Positions 8,539 through 16,909 are shown, counted from the stretch's first letter. The stretch is DNA of 43,102 nucleotides from an uncultured Desulfuromonadales bacterium (GCA_903929485.1 CAIYUY010000233.1:1-43102), one strand, 5' to 3'. Notes: a model not told the origin generated them from the letters alone. A program made the numbers and translations.

Positions 8539-9615
8539 TTGCAGAACGAACCTACGCTTGACCAGTTACGTGCCGAGATCGACAGTGTGGACGACACGAT
8601 TCTCGATCTCCTGAACCGCCGCGCGACCCTTGCCCAGGCCGTCGGCCGGATCAAAGCCGGTACTCAACGTGATTTCCATGTTCCGGGCCGGGAGCGGGAA
8701 ATCTACGAGCGGCTCACCGCGCGGAACAGGGGGCCATTCCCCACCGAGGCGGTTCGCAGCGTTTATCGGGAGATCATCTCAGCCTCGCTTTCCCTGGAGG
8801 CGCCCATGCGGGTGGCTTTTCTCGGCCCCCTGGCGACCTTCAGTCATCTGGCGGCGCTTCAGAAATTCGGGCTTTCGGCCGAACTGGTTCCCCAGAAATC
8901 GATTCCGGCGGTCTTCGAGGAAGTGGAAAAAGGGCGCGCCCTCTACGGGGTGGTGCCGGTGGAGAATTCCACCGAAGGGGTGGTCTCTCACACCCTGGAC
9001 ATGTTCATGGAGAGTGAGCTGAAGATCAACGCCGAGGTGCTGTTGGAGGTTTCCCATTTCCTCCTCTCCCGCACCGGTCGGCTGGAGGACATCCGGAAAG
9101 TCTACTCGCATCCGCAGCCTTTGGCCCAGTGCCGAGGATGGCTTGCCGACAACCTTCCCAACGTCCCCCAGGTGGATGTGGCCTCCACGACCCTGGCGGC
9201 GCAGATCGTCAGTGAGGATTATAATGCGGCGGCCATCGCCAGCGAATACGCCGCCACCATTTATAATCTCAAGGTGGTGAAGGAGCGGATAGAGGATCAG
9301 GTGAATAATGTCACCCGCTTCCTCGTTATCGGCAGGAAAGGGGTGGCGCGGGGGCCCAATAACAAAAGTTCGCTCATGTTTGCGGTGAAGGATGAGCCGG
9401 GTATCCTCTATCGGATGCTGGAACCTTTCGCCAAGCGAGGGCTCAATCTGAGCAAGATTGAATCACGCCCTTTCAAGAAAAAAGCCTGGGAGTATATTTT
9501 CTTTTTGGATCTCATGGGTCATATGGAGGATTCCGACGTGGCTGCGGCGGTTCTGGAGTTGCGGGAGTGCTGCCAGTTTGTCAAGATCCTGGGATCGTAC
9601 CCGAAAGCGGTGTAA
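8539..9615 (+). CDS. pheA: Bifunctional chorismate mutase / prephenate dehydratase (P-protein)
   Basis: This 358-residue enzyme converts chorismate to prephenate and then to phenylpyruvate for phenylalanine synthesis. An AroQ-type chorismate mutase domain (residues 7-85) is followed by the prephenate dehydratase domain (91-265; ENSTEG at 142-147, TRF at 259-261) and a C-terminal ACT domain (278-358) with the phenylalanine-binding ESRP motif at 308-311, so feedback inhibition by phenylalanine is expected. The start is a TTG: an in-frame TGA occupies the codon directly before it and the mutase domain begins seven residues in, so no ATG is available. tyrA follows one base after the stop. Confidence 0.96.
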   Translation: MQNEPTLDQLRAEIDSVDDTILDLLNRRATLAQAVGRIKAGTQRDFHVPGREREIYERLTARNRGPFPTEAVRSVYREIISASLSLEAPMRVAFLGPLATFSHLAALQKFGLSAELVPQKSIPAVFEEVEKGRALYGVVPVENSTEGVVSHTLDMFMESELKINAEVLLEVSHFLLSRTGRLEDIRKVYSHPQPLAQCRGWLADNLPNVPQVDVASTTLAAQIVSEDYNAAAIASEYAATIYNLKVVKERIEDQVNNVTRFLVIGRKGVARGPNNKSSLMFAVKDEPGILYRMLEPFAKRGLNLSKIESRPFKKKAWEYIFFLDLMGHMEDSDVAAAVLELRECCQFVKILGSYPKAV

Positions 9616-9616
9616 C

Positions 9617-10474
9617 TTGTTCATTAATCGTCTGGCAATCATCGGCGTCGGTCTCATCGGCGGCTCCCTGGCCCTGGCGCTGCGCAAGCAGGGGCTGGTT
9701 GGGGAGGTGGTGGGGATCGGTCGCGGCGAGGCGAATCTTTTGCGGGGTGTGGAGTTGGGGGTCATCGACCGCTACTCCCTTGATCCCCGGGAGGGGGTTA
9801 AAGGGGCGGATCTGGTTTTTATCGCCACCCCTGTCTGCACCATCGTCGGGATGGTGGCCACGATCGCCCCGTTTCTTCACCCCGGAGCGGTCGTTACCGA
9901 TGGCGGGAGCGTTAAGGAAGAGATTGTCGCCGCCTGCGAACTCCTCATGGAGTCGGGGACCTTTTTCGTGGGGGGGCATCCCATTGCGGGAACCGAGCAT
10001 TCGGGAGTTGAAGCCGCCTTCGCCACCCTCTATGAGAACAGGCGCTGTATCCTGACTCCCACCCCTCGTACCGATCCGTCGGCCCTGGCGGTAGTGACGA
10101 AGATGTGGGAGGGGGCAGGTTCCGAAATTGTGCTCATGGATGTTCACAAGCACGATCGGGTGCTGGCAGCCATCTCTCATCTCCCCCACATGGTGGCCTA
10201 CAGCCTTGTCAATGCCGTGGGAGGGTATGACCGGTTTGACGATAACATCCTCCGCTATTCAGCCGGCGGCTTTCGAGATTTTACCCGGATTGCCTCTTCA
10301 GACCCGGCCATGTGGCGTGACATCGCCCATATGAACCGGGACGCACTCCTGGAGATGATGGATTTTTTCGCCGGTTCCCTTGCCGATCTGCGGCGTCTGG
10401 TGGCCGCCGGTGACAGGGGGGGACTGGAGCAGTTCTTCGCCCGGTCCAAGGAGCAGCGGGACGGGATAAAGTAA
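9617..10474 (+). CDS. tyrA: Prephenate dehydrogenase
   Basis: The product is a 285-residue NAD(P)-dependent dehydrogenase making 4-hydroxyphenylpyruvate from prephenate in tyrosine synthesis. The Rossmann nucleotide-binding motif IGVGLIGGS is at residues 7-15, and the conserved GGHPIAGTEHSG and SHLPHMVAYSL stretches bind prephenate. The frame is open into pheA, but family length and position point to the TTG at 9617, one base after the pheA stop, which implies translational coupling. No C-terminal ACT domain is present. The gene lies between pheA and aroA in the aromatic operon. Confidence 0.94.
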   Translation: MFINRLAIIGVGLIGGSLALALRKQGLVGEVVGIGRGEANLLRGVELGVIDRYSLDPREGVKGADLVFIATPVCTIVGMVATIAPFLHPGAVVTDGGSVKEEIVAACELLMESGTFFVGGHPIAGTEHSGVEAAFATLYENRRCILTPTPRTDPSALAVVTKMWEGAGSEIVLMDVHKHDRVLAAISHLPHMVAYSLVNAVGGYDRFDDNILRYSAGGFRDFTRIASSDPAMWRDIAHMNRDALLEMMDFFAGSLADLRRLVAAGDRGGLEQFFARSKEQRDGIK

Positions 10475-10492
10475 AACAGGGGTTGGAGAGTC

Positions 10493-11779
10493 ATGGAGAG
10501 TTATACCGTACAACCAGCCAAGGCCATCATGGGCGAGATCAGCGTCCCGGGAGACAAGTCCATCTCCCACCGCTCCATCATGTTCGGCTCCCTGGCGCGG
10601 GGGACCACCATTGTCCGGGGTTTTCTTCGGGGGGAGGACAATATGGCTACCCTGGCGGCCTTTCGCTCCATGGGGGTGGAGATCGCCGATGACGGCGAGA
10701 CCCTGACCATTGCCGGCCGGGGGCTTCACGGGCTTCGAGAGCCGGAGGATGTCATTGATTGCGGCAACTCCGGGACTTCCATGAGACTCCTTACCGGGCT
10801 CCTGGCTGGGCAGCGGTTCTTCTCCGTCCTCACCGGCGACAAGTATCTCCGTAAGCGTCCCATGAAACGGGTAATCTCCCCTTTGAGGGAAATGGGTGCG
10901 GTTATCCATGGGCGTGACGGCGGAGAGAAGGCGCCGTTGGCCATCGTGGGGGGGAGGCTTGCCGGTATCAGCTACCTTTCGCCGGTGGCCAGCGCCCAGG
11001 TCAAATCGGCGATCCTCCTGGCCGGGATCTACAGCGATGGTGAAACCACGGTGACTGAACCCCATCGTTCCCGCGACCATTCGGAGCGGATGCTGGCCCA
11101 TTTCGGCGCCCACATTCGGGTGACCGACACCGGGGCGGTAATTTCCGGCGGTTGCGAGATGGAAGGGAGAGAGATTCTGGTGCCCGGTGACATCTCCTCC
11201 GCGGCTTTTTTTCTCGTGGCGGCGCTCATCGTTCCCGGTTCGGAACTTCTCATCAAGGGGGTAGGGGTCAACCCCACCCGCACCGGGATCATCGATATTC
11301 TCACCGCCATGGGGGGGGATATTCAGCTCTTGAACCAGCGCGCCTGCTCCGGAGAGCCGGTAGCCGACCTTTTGGTTCGCTCCTCGTCCCTGAAAGGGAT
11401 AGAGATCAGCGGCGATCTGGTCCCACGGGCCATCGATGAGTTTCCCGTAGTGGCTATCGCCGCCGCCCTGGCCGAGGGGGTGACGACGGTGCGGGACGCC
11501 GGAGAACTTCGGGTCAAGGAGACCGACCGGATTGCCGCTACGGCGGCCAATCTTCGCGCCGCCGGAGTCCGCGTGGAGGAAACCGGGGACGGAATGATCA
11601 TCACCGGTCGGGGAACTCTGGATGGCTGTGTCGTGGATAGTCGGGGTGACCATCGCATCGCCATGGCCATGCTGGTGGGGGGATTGGCTGCTTCATCCCC
11701 CACCACCGTATCCGACACCGGCTGTATCGCCACCTCGTTTCCCCGCTTTCTCCCGCTCCTGCAAGAGGTGGCCCGGTGA
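10493..11779 (+). CDS. aroA: 3-phosphoshikimate 1-carboxyvinyltransferase (EPSP synthase)
   Basis: This 428-residue enzyme joins shikimate 3-phosphate and phosphoenolpyruvate, the sixth step of the shikimate pathway. Substrate-binding motifs are intact: GDKSISHRS near the N-terminus, GNSGTSMRLL, and RVKETDRIAATA toward the C-terminus. Both globular halves are full length. GGAG four bases before the ATG supports the start. The stop codon overlaps the GTG start proposed for cmk (GTGA), so aroA and cmk are probably translationally coupled. An aroA-cmk pairing is common in Proteobacteria. Confidence 0.97.
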   Translation: MESYTVQPAKAIMGEISVPGDKSISHRSIMFGSLARGTTIVRGFLRGEDNMATLAAFRSMGVEIADDGETLTIAGRGLHGLREPEDVIDCGNSGTSMRLLTGLLAGQRFFSVLTGDKYLRKRPMKRVISPLREMGAVIHGRDGGEKAPLAIVGGRLAGISYLSPVASAQVKSAILLAGIYSDGETTVTEPHRSRDHSERMLAHFGAHIRVTDTGAVISGGCEMEGREILVPGDISSAAFFLVAALIVPGSELLIKGVGVNPTRTGIIDILTAMGGDIQLLNQRACSGEPVADLLVRSSSLKGIEISGDLVPRAIDEFPVVAIAAALAEGVTTVRDAGELRVKETDRIAATAANLRAAGVRVEETGDGMIITGRGTLDGCVVDSRGDHRIAMAMLVGGLAASSPTTVSDTGCIATSFPRFLPLLQEVAR

Positions 11780-12480
11780 CCGTCGCGGCTGCAAGTCCCG
11801 GCATGGTAATTGCCATTGACGGCCCTTCCGGGGCCGGCAAGAGTACCCTGACCCGCCTCCTGGCCCAGCGGCTCGGCTATCTCCATATCGACACCGGCGC
11901 CATGTACCGGACCCTGGCGCTGGCCGTCAGTCGCTCCGGAATCTCCGTGGATGACGAGGCGGCCGTGGCGGCGCTCTGCCAAGGGGTGGTAATCGAATTT
12001 CTCCGTGACGACGACGGCTATCGGGTGATTTCCGACGGCGAGGATGTTTCCCTGGCGATTCGGACCCCCGAGATCAGCATGCTGACGTCGCGTATTTCCG
12101 CCCAGGGAGCCGTTCGGGAGATTCTTCTGAAGCTCCAGCGGGAATTGGGAAAGGGAGGCGGGGTAATCCTGGAGGGGAGGGACATCGGAACGGTGGTCTT
12201 TCCTCATGCCCGGGTGAAGTTTTTCCTTTCCGCCTCCGCCCGGGAGCGTGGGGAACGGCGTTATCTGGAATTGCGGGAGAAAGGCGCTCAGGCAACCCTG
12301 GAGGAGACGCTGGCGGCGGTGGCGCGGCGTGACGAGCAGGATGCCGCCCGGGAGTTGGCGCCGCTGAAAAAGGCTTCCGATGCGGTGGAGATCGACTCCA
12401 CAGGGGTAAGCATAGAGAGTGTCTTGAGCCGGATGGAGCAGGTTGTCCGGGAGCGAATCGCCGAGCCATTGGGAGGCTAG
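11776..12480 (+). CDS. cmk: Cytidylate kinase
   Basis: The product is a 234-residue (d)CMP kinase that recycles CMP to CDP. The P-loop GPSGAGKST is followed by the nucleotide-specific DTGAMYR motif and by LEGRDIGTVVFP, all family signatures. The start could be the GTG at 11776, which overlaps the aroA stop and adds nine residues, or the ATG at 11803 (MVIAIDGPSG), which begins right at the domain; the overlap favours GTG but the choice is not certain. ispH begins two bases after the stop. Confidence 0.95.
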   Translation: MTVAAASPGMVIAIDGPSGAGKSTLTRLLAQRLGYLHIDTGAMYRTLALAVSRSGISVDDEAAVAALCQGVVIEFLRDDDGYRVISDGEDVSLAIRTPEISMLTSRISAQGAVREILLKLQRELGKGGGVILEGRDIGTVVFPHARVKFFLSASARERGERRYLELREKGAQATLEETLAAVARRDEQDAARELAPLKKASDAVEIDSTGVSIESVLSRMEQVVRERIAEPLGG

Positions 12481-12482
12481 GG

Positions 12483-13313
12483 ATGAAAATAACTCTTGCA
12501 AAACGGGCCGGTTTCTGCTTTGGTGTCAAGAGGGCCACCCAGATGGCTTTTGAGGCCGCCGAGCGCGGCGGCCGGACCTGCACGCTGGGACCGATCATCC
12601 ACTCTCCCCAGGTCGTGGCCAGGCTGGAGGAGTTGGGAGTACACGTCGTCAGCGACGCGGAGCACCTGGAGGGGGGGACGGTTATCATCCGCTCCCACGG
12701 GGTTGCCTCCGAGGAGCTTGAGACCGCTATCCGGAAGGAGATGGAGATCATTGACGCCACCTGTCCCTTCGTCAAGAAGGCTCAGGAGCATGTGAAGAGT
12801 CTCTCCCTTGCGGGATATGATGTGGTGGTGGTGGGGGACGCCGATCACCCCGAGGTTCAGGGGATAGTCTCCTACGCCCGGGGGGCGGTCTTCGTCATCG
12901 GTTCAGGGGAAGAGGCGAGCCGTCTCCCCAAGATGGGAAAGGTGGGAGTTGTGGCCCAGACGACCCAGTCATTCGAAAATCTCAAGCAGGTGGTCCTGGA
13001 ATGTCTTATGAAGGGGAACGAGACCAGGGTTTTTAACACGATCTGCGACGCCACGGCGGTCCGTCAGGAAGAGGCCAAGGAGCTTGCCAACCAGGCTGAC
13101 TGCATGATCGTCATCGGCGGGTACAATAGCGCCAATACCCGTCGTCTGGCCGAGGTCTGCACCGAGCTTCAGTCCCGCACCTATCATATCGAGACCGCCC
13201 AACAGCTCAACGCCGAGTGGTTTACGGGAGTGGACACGGTGGGGGTTACCGCGGGGGCATCCACCCCCAAATGGGTTATCGACGAGGTGCTGCGGCAGAT
13301 AGAACAGTTGTAG
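12483..13313 (+). CDS. ispH: 4-hydroxy-3-methylbut-2-enyl diphosphate reductase
   Basis: This 276-residue iron-sulfur enzyme makes the last step of the MEP isoprenoid pathway, producing IPP and DMAPP. The three cluster cysteines are present: Cys12 (AGFCFGVKRA), Cys94 (DATCPFVKKA) and Cys188 (NTICDATAVRQ). Substrate-contacting His40, His72, His122 and the catalytic Glu124 (DHPEV) are also visible. It starts two bases after cmk. The TAG stop codon lies inside a dispersed palindromic repeat (13310-13332). The link to S1 downstream is the ispH-rpsA order also seen in other bacteria, sometimes as a fusion in Firmicutes. Confidence 0.97.
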   Translation: MKITLAKRAGFCFGVKRATQMAFEAAERGGRTCTLGPIIHSPQVVARLEELGVHVVSDAEHLEGGTVIIRSHGVASEELETAIRKEMEIIDATCPFVKKAQEHVKSLSLAGYDVVVVGDADHPEVQGIVSYARGAVFVIGSGEEASRLPKMGKVGVVAQTTQSFENLKQVVLECLMKGNETRVFNTICDATAVRQEEAKELANQADCMIVIGGYNSANTRRLAEVCTELQSRTYHIETAQQLNAEWFTGVDTVGVTAGASTPKWVIDEVLRQIEQL

Positions 13314-13332
13314 GGGCGATGCTTGCATCGCC
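13310..13332. repeat. Short palindromic repeat overlapping the ispH stop codon
   Basis: The sequence GTAGGGGCGATGC opens an 8-bp perfect hairpin (13315-13322 with 13325-13332, 2-base loop). The first ten bases match the ends of the hairpin pair at 42415-42503. The ispH TAG is bases 2-4 of the element. Confidence 0.6.
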
Positions 13333-13403
13333 GGCACGAAGCAGTACAAAAAAAGAAAGCAGAATAATCGACAGGGGGTACGGTGGCAATGGAGGAGAAC
13401 AAC

Positions 13404-15134
13404 ATGGCTCTGCCTGATGACAACATCACGGCGCAACAGGTGGATGAAGAAGAGACGATGGGCGGTATCGGCGAGTTCGAGGAGCTTTTTAATGAAAGCC
13501 TTCGGCAGTTTCAGTCGGGCGAACTGATCAAAGGGGTCGTCGTCAAGGTCGATGCGGATACCGTTCTGGTGGACATCGGACATAAATCGGAGGGGAGGAT
13601 CAACGCCGCCGAGTTCATGGACGAGCAGGGAAACATGACGGTGAAGGTGGGAGACGAAGTCAGCGTCCTTTTGGAGCGGGGCGAGGATGAAAAAGGACAC
13701 CTGATTCTTTCCCGGCGCAAGGCAGAGCGTCAGGCGGTTTGGGACAGGATCGCCGCTTCCGGCGGTGAGGGTGGAACCATCGAAGGAAAGATTGTGGCCA
13801 AGGTCAAGGGGGGGATGACGGTGGATATCGGTCTGCCCGCCTTTCTGCCTGCCTCGCAGGTGGATCTGCGTCCCACGGCCAATCTCGATAAATATCTGGG
13901 TCAGACGGCGACGTTCAAGATCCTGAAGCTGAACAAGAAGCGTGGGAACGTGGTTCTTTCCCGCCGGGTCCTCATGGAAGAAGAGCGCGAGTCCATGCGT
14001 GATCAGACCCTGGAGGTTTTGGCCGAAGGGCAGATCGTTGAGGGGATCGTCAAGAACATCACCGACTACGGCGCATTCCTGGACCTGGGGGGGATCGACG
14101 GACTGCTTCACGTCACCGACATGTCCTGGGGACGTCTGGGGCATCCCTCCGAGGCGATCAAGGTTGGGGATCAGCTCAAGGTCATGGTTCTCAAGTATGA
14201 CCGGAACAAGGGGAAAATTTCCCTGGGGCTCAAGCAGGCTCTCCCCGATCCTTGGCTTAACGTGGAAGGGAAGTTCCCGGTGGGTTCCAAGATCAGCGGC
14301 AAGGTGGTGAGTCTCACCGAATACGGCGCTTTCGTGGCGCTGGAGGAAGGGGTGGAAGGGCTCATTCATGTCTCCGAAATGTCCTGGACCAAGCGGGTCC
14401 GCCATCCTTCCGATATCCTCACCGTGGGTGACGAAGTGGAGGTGCTGGTTCTCGGGATGGACCTGGGCAACCGGCGGATCTCCCTGGGACTCAAGCAGGT
14501 GACCGCCAATCCCTGGACGGAGATTCAGGAACGGTACCCGGTGGGGACCAAGATCGAGGGGCAGATCAAGAACGTTACCGACTTCGGCGTCTTCATCGGC
14601 GTGGAAGAGGGGATCGACGGCCTGGTTCATGTCTCCGATATCTCCTGGACCCGTCGGATCAAGCATCCGGGCGAACTCTTCAGCAAGGGGCAGACCGTTC
14701 TGGCGGTTGTTCTCAACATCGACCCGGAGAATGAGCGTCTCTCCCTGGGGATGAAGCAGCTTACTCCGGATCCCTGGAGCGAGATCCCCGTGAAATACCG
14801 GCCGGGGACCAAGGTGAAAGGGAAGGTTACTTCCGTCACCGAATTCGGCATCTTCCTGGAAATAGAAGAGGGGATCGAAGGGCTGATCCACGTTTCCGAA
14901 CTCTCCCGGGAAAAAGTGCCGACCCCCAAGGGTTTCGCCAATGTGGGCGATGAGCTTGAGGCGCTGGTTCTTACCATCGACACCATGGAGAAGAAAATTT
15001 CCCTCTCGGTAAAGGCCCTCCAGGCTGCTACGGAAAAGGCGGAGATGAATTCGTACATGGATACGACGCCGGGAGAAGGGCTGGGGAATTTCGGTTCGCT
15101 TCTTGAGGGGCTGAAGAAAAATTCTGAAGATTAG
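13404..15134 (+). CDS. rpsA: 30S ribosomal protein S1
   Basis: The product is 576 residues with six consecutive S1/OB-fold RNA-binding repeats, the architecture of full-length proteobacterial S1. The last four are clearest (for example FLDLGGIDGLLHVTDMSW, FVALEEGVEGLIHVSEMSW, FIGVEEGIDGLVHVSDISW). S1 binds mRNA leaders on the 30S subunit and is needed to initiate on weak ribosome sites. In-frame GTG 13383 and ATG 13389 lie upstream, but GGAGGAG (13391-13397) six bases before ATG 13404 decides for MALPDDNITAQQ. The C-terminus ends soon after the sixth repeat. A long hairpin separates it from ihfB. Confidence 0.97.
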   Translation: MALPDDNITAQQVDEEETMGGIGEFEELFNESLRQFQSGELIKGVVVKVDADTVLVDIGHKSEGRINAAEFMDEQGNMTVKVGDEVSVLLERGEDEKGHLILSRRKAERQAVWDRIAASGGEGGTIEGKIVAKVKGGMTVDIGLPAFLPASQVDLRPTANLDKYLGQTATFKILKLNKKRGNVVLSRRVLMEEERESMRDQTLEVLAEGQIVEGIVKNITDYGAFLDLGGIDGLLHVTDMSWGRLGHPSEAIKVGDQLKVMVLKYDRNKGKISLGLKQALPDPWLNVEGKFPVGSKISGKVVSLTEYGAFVALEEGVEGLIHVSEMSWTKRVRHPSDILTVGDEVEVLVLGMDLGNRRISLGLKQVTANPWTEIQERYPVGTKIEGQIKNVTDFGVFIGVEEGIDGLVHVSDISWTRRIKHPGELFSKGQTVLAVVLNIDPENERLSLGMKQLTPDPWSEIPVKYRPGTKVKGKVTSVTEFGIFLEIEEGIEGLIHVSELSREKVPTPKGFANVGDELEALVLTIDTMEKKISLSVKALQAATEKAEMNSYMDTTPGEGLGNFGSLLEGLKKNSED

Positions 15135-15141
15135 GATGGTC

Positions 15142-15185
15142 AGGGTCGCCCGGACCGGTTTCTGGCCGGGACCGGGCGATACCCT
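15142..15185 (+). promoter_or_regulatory. Imperfect hairpin between rpsA and ihfB
   Basis: A layered stem forms: 15142-15145 with 15182-15185, 15146-15153 with 15172-15179 (8 bp, TCGCCCGG with CCGGGCGA), and 15155-15158 with 15166-15169. No U-tract follows, and the ihfB ribosome site AAGGAG starts three bases later. It could be an mRNA processing or stability element that uncouples S1 and IHF levels. Confidence 0.45.
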
Positions 15186-15199
15186 GCAAGGAGATACGC

Positions 15200-15484
15200 A
15201 TGACAAAAAGTGAACTGGTGGAGAAACTTGCCGAGACCCACGGCATTCTATCCATGAAAGAGGCGGAATCGGTAATCAATATCGTCTTTGACGGCATTGC
15301 CGACGCCCTCAATTCCGGAGAAAAAGTCGAGATTCGCGGCTTCGGCAGTTTCACGGTCCGTGAACGGGACGGACGCGAGGCGCGCAATCCGAAGAGTGGC
15401 GAAGTCGTCAAGATTCCACCCAAGAAGACCCCCTTTTTCAAGACCGGTAAAGAGCTTCGTGAGCGGGTCAACGGCGGCGCGTGA
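15200..15484 (+). CDS. ihfB: Integration host factor beta-type subunit (HU/IHF family)
   Basis: This 94-residue DNA-bending protein begins MTKSELVEKLAE, as IhfB proteins do, and has the IHF/HU beta-arm signature GFGSFTVRERDGREARNPKSG with the minor-groove intercalating Pro in ARNP. IHF works as a heterodimer with IhfA, bending DNA at promoters, origins and recombination sites; no alpha subunit is in the window. AAGGAG seven bases before the ATG supports the start. The position after rpsA matches the classical rpsA-ihfB order. tRNA-Leu follows 26 bases downstream and may be cotranscribed. Confidence 0.93.
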   Translation: MTKSELVEKLAETHGILSMKEAESVINIVFDGIADALNSGEKVEIRGFGSFTVRERDGREARNPKSGEVVKIPPKKTPFFKTGKELRERVNGGA

Positions 15485-15510
15485 GATGGAACAGGTAACC
15501 CTGTATTTTA

Positions 15511-15597
15511 GCCCGGATGGCGGAATTGGTAGACGCAAGGGACTTAAAATCCCTCGTCCGCGAGGATGTGCCGGTTCGATCCCGGCTCCGGGCACCA
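15511..15597 (+). tRNA. tRNA-Leu (anticodon UAA)
   Basis: A full cloverleaf can be folded. The 7-bp acceptor GCCCGGA pairs with TCCGGGC (15587-15593), followed by A and an encoded CCA (15595-15597). The anticodon stem AGGGA/TCCCT (15538-15542, 15550-15554) holds loop CTTAAAA with anticodon TAA at 15545-15547. The T-loop GGTTCGATCCC and a long class II variable arm (CGTCCGCGAGGATGT) fit leucine tRNA. It reads UUA and UUG codons. Confidence 0.97.
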
Positions 15598-15611
15598 CCT
15601 AAACTGCAATA

Positions 15612-15652
15612 ACAACAAGCCCTTGAGAGCCTGCTTCTTAAGGGCTTGTTGT
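15612..15652 (+). terminator. Stem-loop after tRNA-Leu
   Basis: A 13-bp perfect stem (15612-15624 with 15640-15652) encloses a 15-base loop, 14 bases past the tRNA end. There is no strong U-tract, so it may be a processing barrier or a weak terminator. Confidence 0.6.
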
Positions 15653-15794
15653 CTGCTTGCTCATTACGTTCAGATGGAAAACTCCCGACAATGGAAAACT
15701 CCTCACTTGCCTTCCTCCGGAATTCGTGGTTAAATCCGCCGGTCTCCGATTTCTGCTGTTTGGCTGTTCCCTGGCGAGAGGAAAGGTTTCCCTG

Positions 15795-16778
15795 ATGAGT
15801 CATCGTTGGTCTATAATGAGCGGTACTCTCCTGGGTATCGCACTCTCTATTCATCCCCTGTCGATCGTTTCCCCGTCTTACGCCGCCGATCTCTCCATGG
15901 GCGAGCAACGTTACGGTATTGACCAGGACGGTAACGCCGTAAAACTGTCCCCCCCCCCGGGGAAGGGGGCGGATCTTCCGGCGCACGTTCCGCCGGAGTC
16001 CAGCCGTCTTGGTGGTAATCGTAAGGGGGGCTCTCCGCCCCTTCCCTCCCCGGCTTCGCCTGTCGTCCCTGTCGCCAGGGTCGCACCCCTTACGGTTGTC
16101 CGGAGTCCGGAGAAGAAAAAAGGGGGGGAAGGGATCCCCGCGGGTAAAGGTGATTCCCTATCCCCCATGGTGCATTCGCTCTCCCCCATGAAAATATCCA
16201 TCCCCCCGCGACCGGTGGTGGGTGGGGGGCTCCAGGGCGCTCTCCCCAAGCGTTCCGGAACCGTTGTCGTTGGCCGGAGCCCCGGTGTCACGCCACGGGA
16301 AGCAGTCCGTCAGGCGGCTCTTCCCCGCTATTTCCTGAAGATTGATTCTCTTAACCTTCTCACCGGGACACGCCCGGTGGAGGAACAGTTGAGGCGTAAC
16401 GGCATCGCCATCCTGGACGCGAAAACCGAGCGGACTATTCGGGTGGTCCACCGACTGGTGGTGGGAACCTTTGACTCCCGGGAAAAGGCGCAGGAGTGCC
16501 TCCGGACGGTTCAGCCCAAGCTGAAAAGCGCCTATGTCATGAGCAACAACGGGCGTCATGGCGTCTACTGCGGCTCCTTTTATAAACTGCAAAAGGCGCG
16601 GGATAAGGCGGCCCAGCTGAAACCATGCGGTGTCCATATGACGATCCAGCATGAAGATGTGGAGATCAGCCACACCATCACCAAGGCCGGTCCCTACGCC
16701 GGCCCGGATGCCGCCCGTGACGCCTCCCTCCGTCTCCTTCGGCTGGGAATACCTGCCGCCATAATTTCCGGCGTCTGA
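15795..16778 (+). CDS. Secreted Pro-rich protein with C-terminal SPOR-like domain
   Basis: The product is 327 residues. A signal peptide is visible (GTLLGIALSIHPLSIVSPSYAA), then a basic, Pro-rich linker to about residue 180, then a folded C-terminal half. Residues around 215-290 (HRLVVGTFDSREKAQECL and GRHGVYCGSFYKLQKA) have the spacing of a SPOR domain or a pair of half-repeats; SPOR domains bind denuded septal peptidoglycan. The start at 15795 is favoured by AGAGGAAAGG about ten bases upstream and by the signal peptide; the open frame runs 46 codons further upstream toward the tRNA. A role in cell envelope or division is inference; the SPOR assignment is moderate and needs a profile search. 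Confidence 0.75.
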   Translation: MSHRWSIMSGTLLGIALSIHPLSIVSPSYAADLSMGEQRYGIDQDGNAVKLSPPPGKGADLPAHVPPESSRLGGNRKGGSPPLPSPASPVVPVARVAPLTVVRSPEKKKGGEGIPAGKGDSLSPMVHSLSPMKISIPPRPVVGGGLQGALPKRSGTVVVGRSPGVTPREAVRQAALPRYFLKIDSLNLLTGTRPVEEQLRRNGIAILDAKTERTIRVVHRLVVGTFDSREKAQECLRTVQPKLKSAYVMSNNGRHGVYCGSFYKLQKARDKAAQLKPCGVHMTIQHEDVEISHTITKAGPYAGPDAARDASLRLLRLGIPAAIISGV

Positions 16779-16864
16779 CCCTCTCCCTCCTGCCTCCCGC
16801 ACTCACGTGCGGTCGTTTCTGAATTTCCAGCCTGGTTTACGCCTTCATCCCGACACTGTGGGTG

Positions 16865-16882
16865 CAACGGCGATTGCCGTTG
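16865..16882. repeat. Palindrome overlapping the exopolysaccharide promoter -35 box
   Basis: A 7-bp perfect inverted repeat CAACGGC/GCCGTTG has a 4-base centre. Its right arm shares three bases with the -35 hexamer at 16880-16885, a position that would suit an operator. Confidence 0.5.
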
Positions 16883-16909
16883 ACTTGCCCCCGGACCGGG
16901 TGATATAAA
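16880..16909 (+). promoter_or_regulatory. Strong sigma-70 promoter for the exopolysaccharide export genes
   Basis: TTGACT (16880-16885), an 18-base spacer and TATAAA (16904-16909) are each close to consensus. They lie 37 bases before the OPX lipoprotein ATG, which has AAGGTG as its ribosome site. Confidence 0.65.

Noticed and set aside
10298-11653. Minus-strand frame of about 451 codons opposite aroA
   Set aside because: Antisense to a complete EPSP synthase; composition is typical of GC-rich shadow frames.
12969-15206. Minus-strand open frame of about 745 codons opposite ispH, rpsA and ihfB
   Set aside because: It is an antisense shadow of the S1 repeats: the product is rich in repeated H/D/P strings mirroring S1 codons and has no recognisable domain.
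15657-15794. Longer N-terminus for the SPOR-like protein
   Set aside because: It would precede a clear signal peptide; a good ribosome site supports the later ATG.
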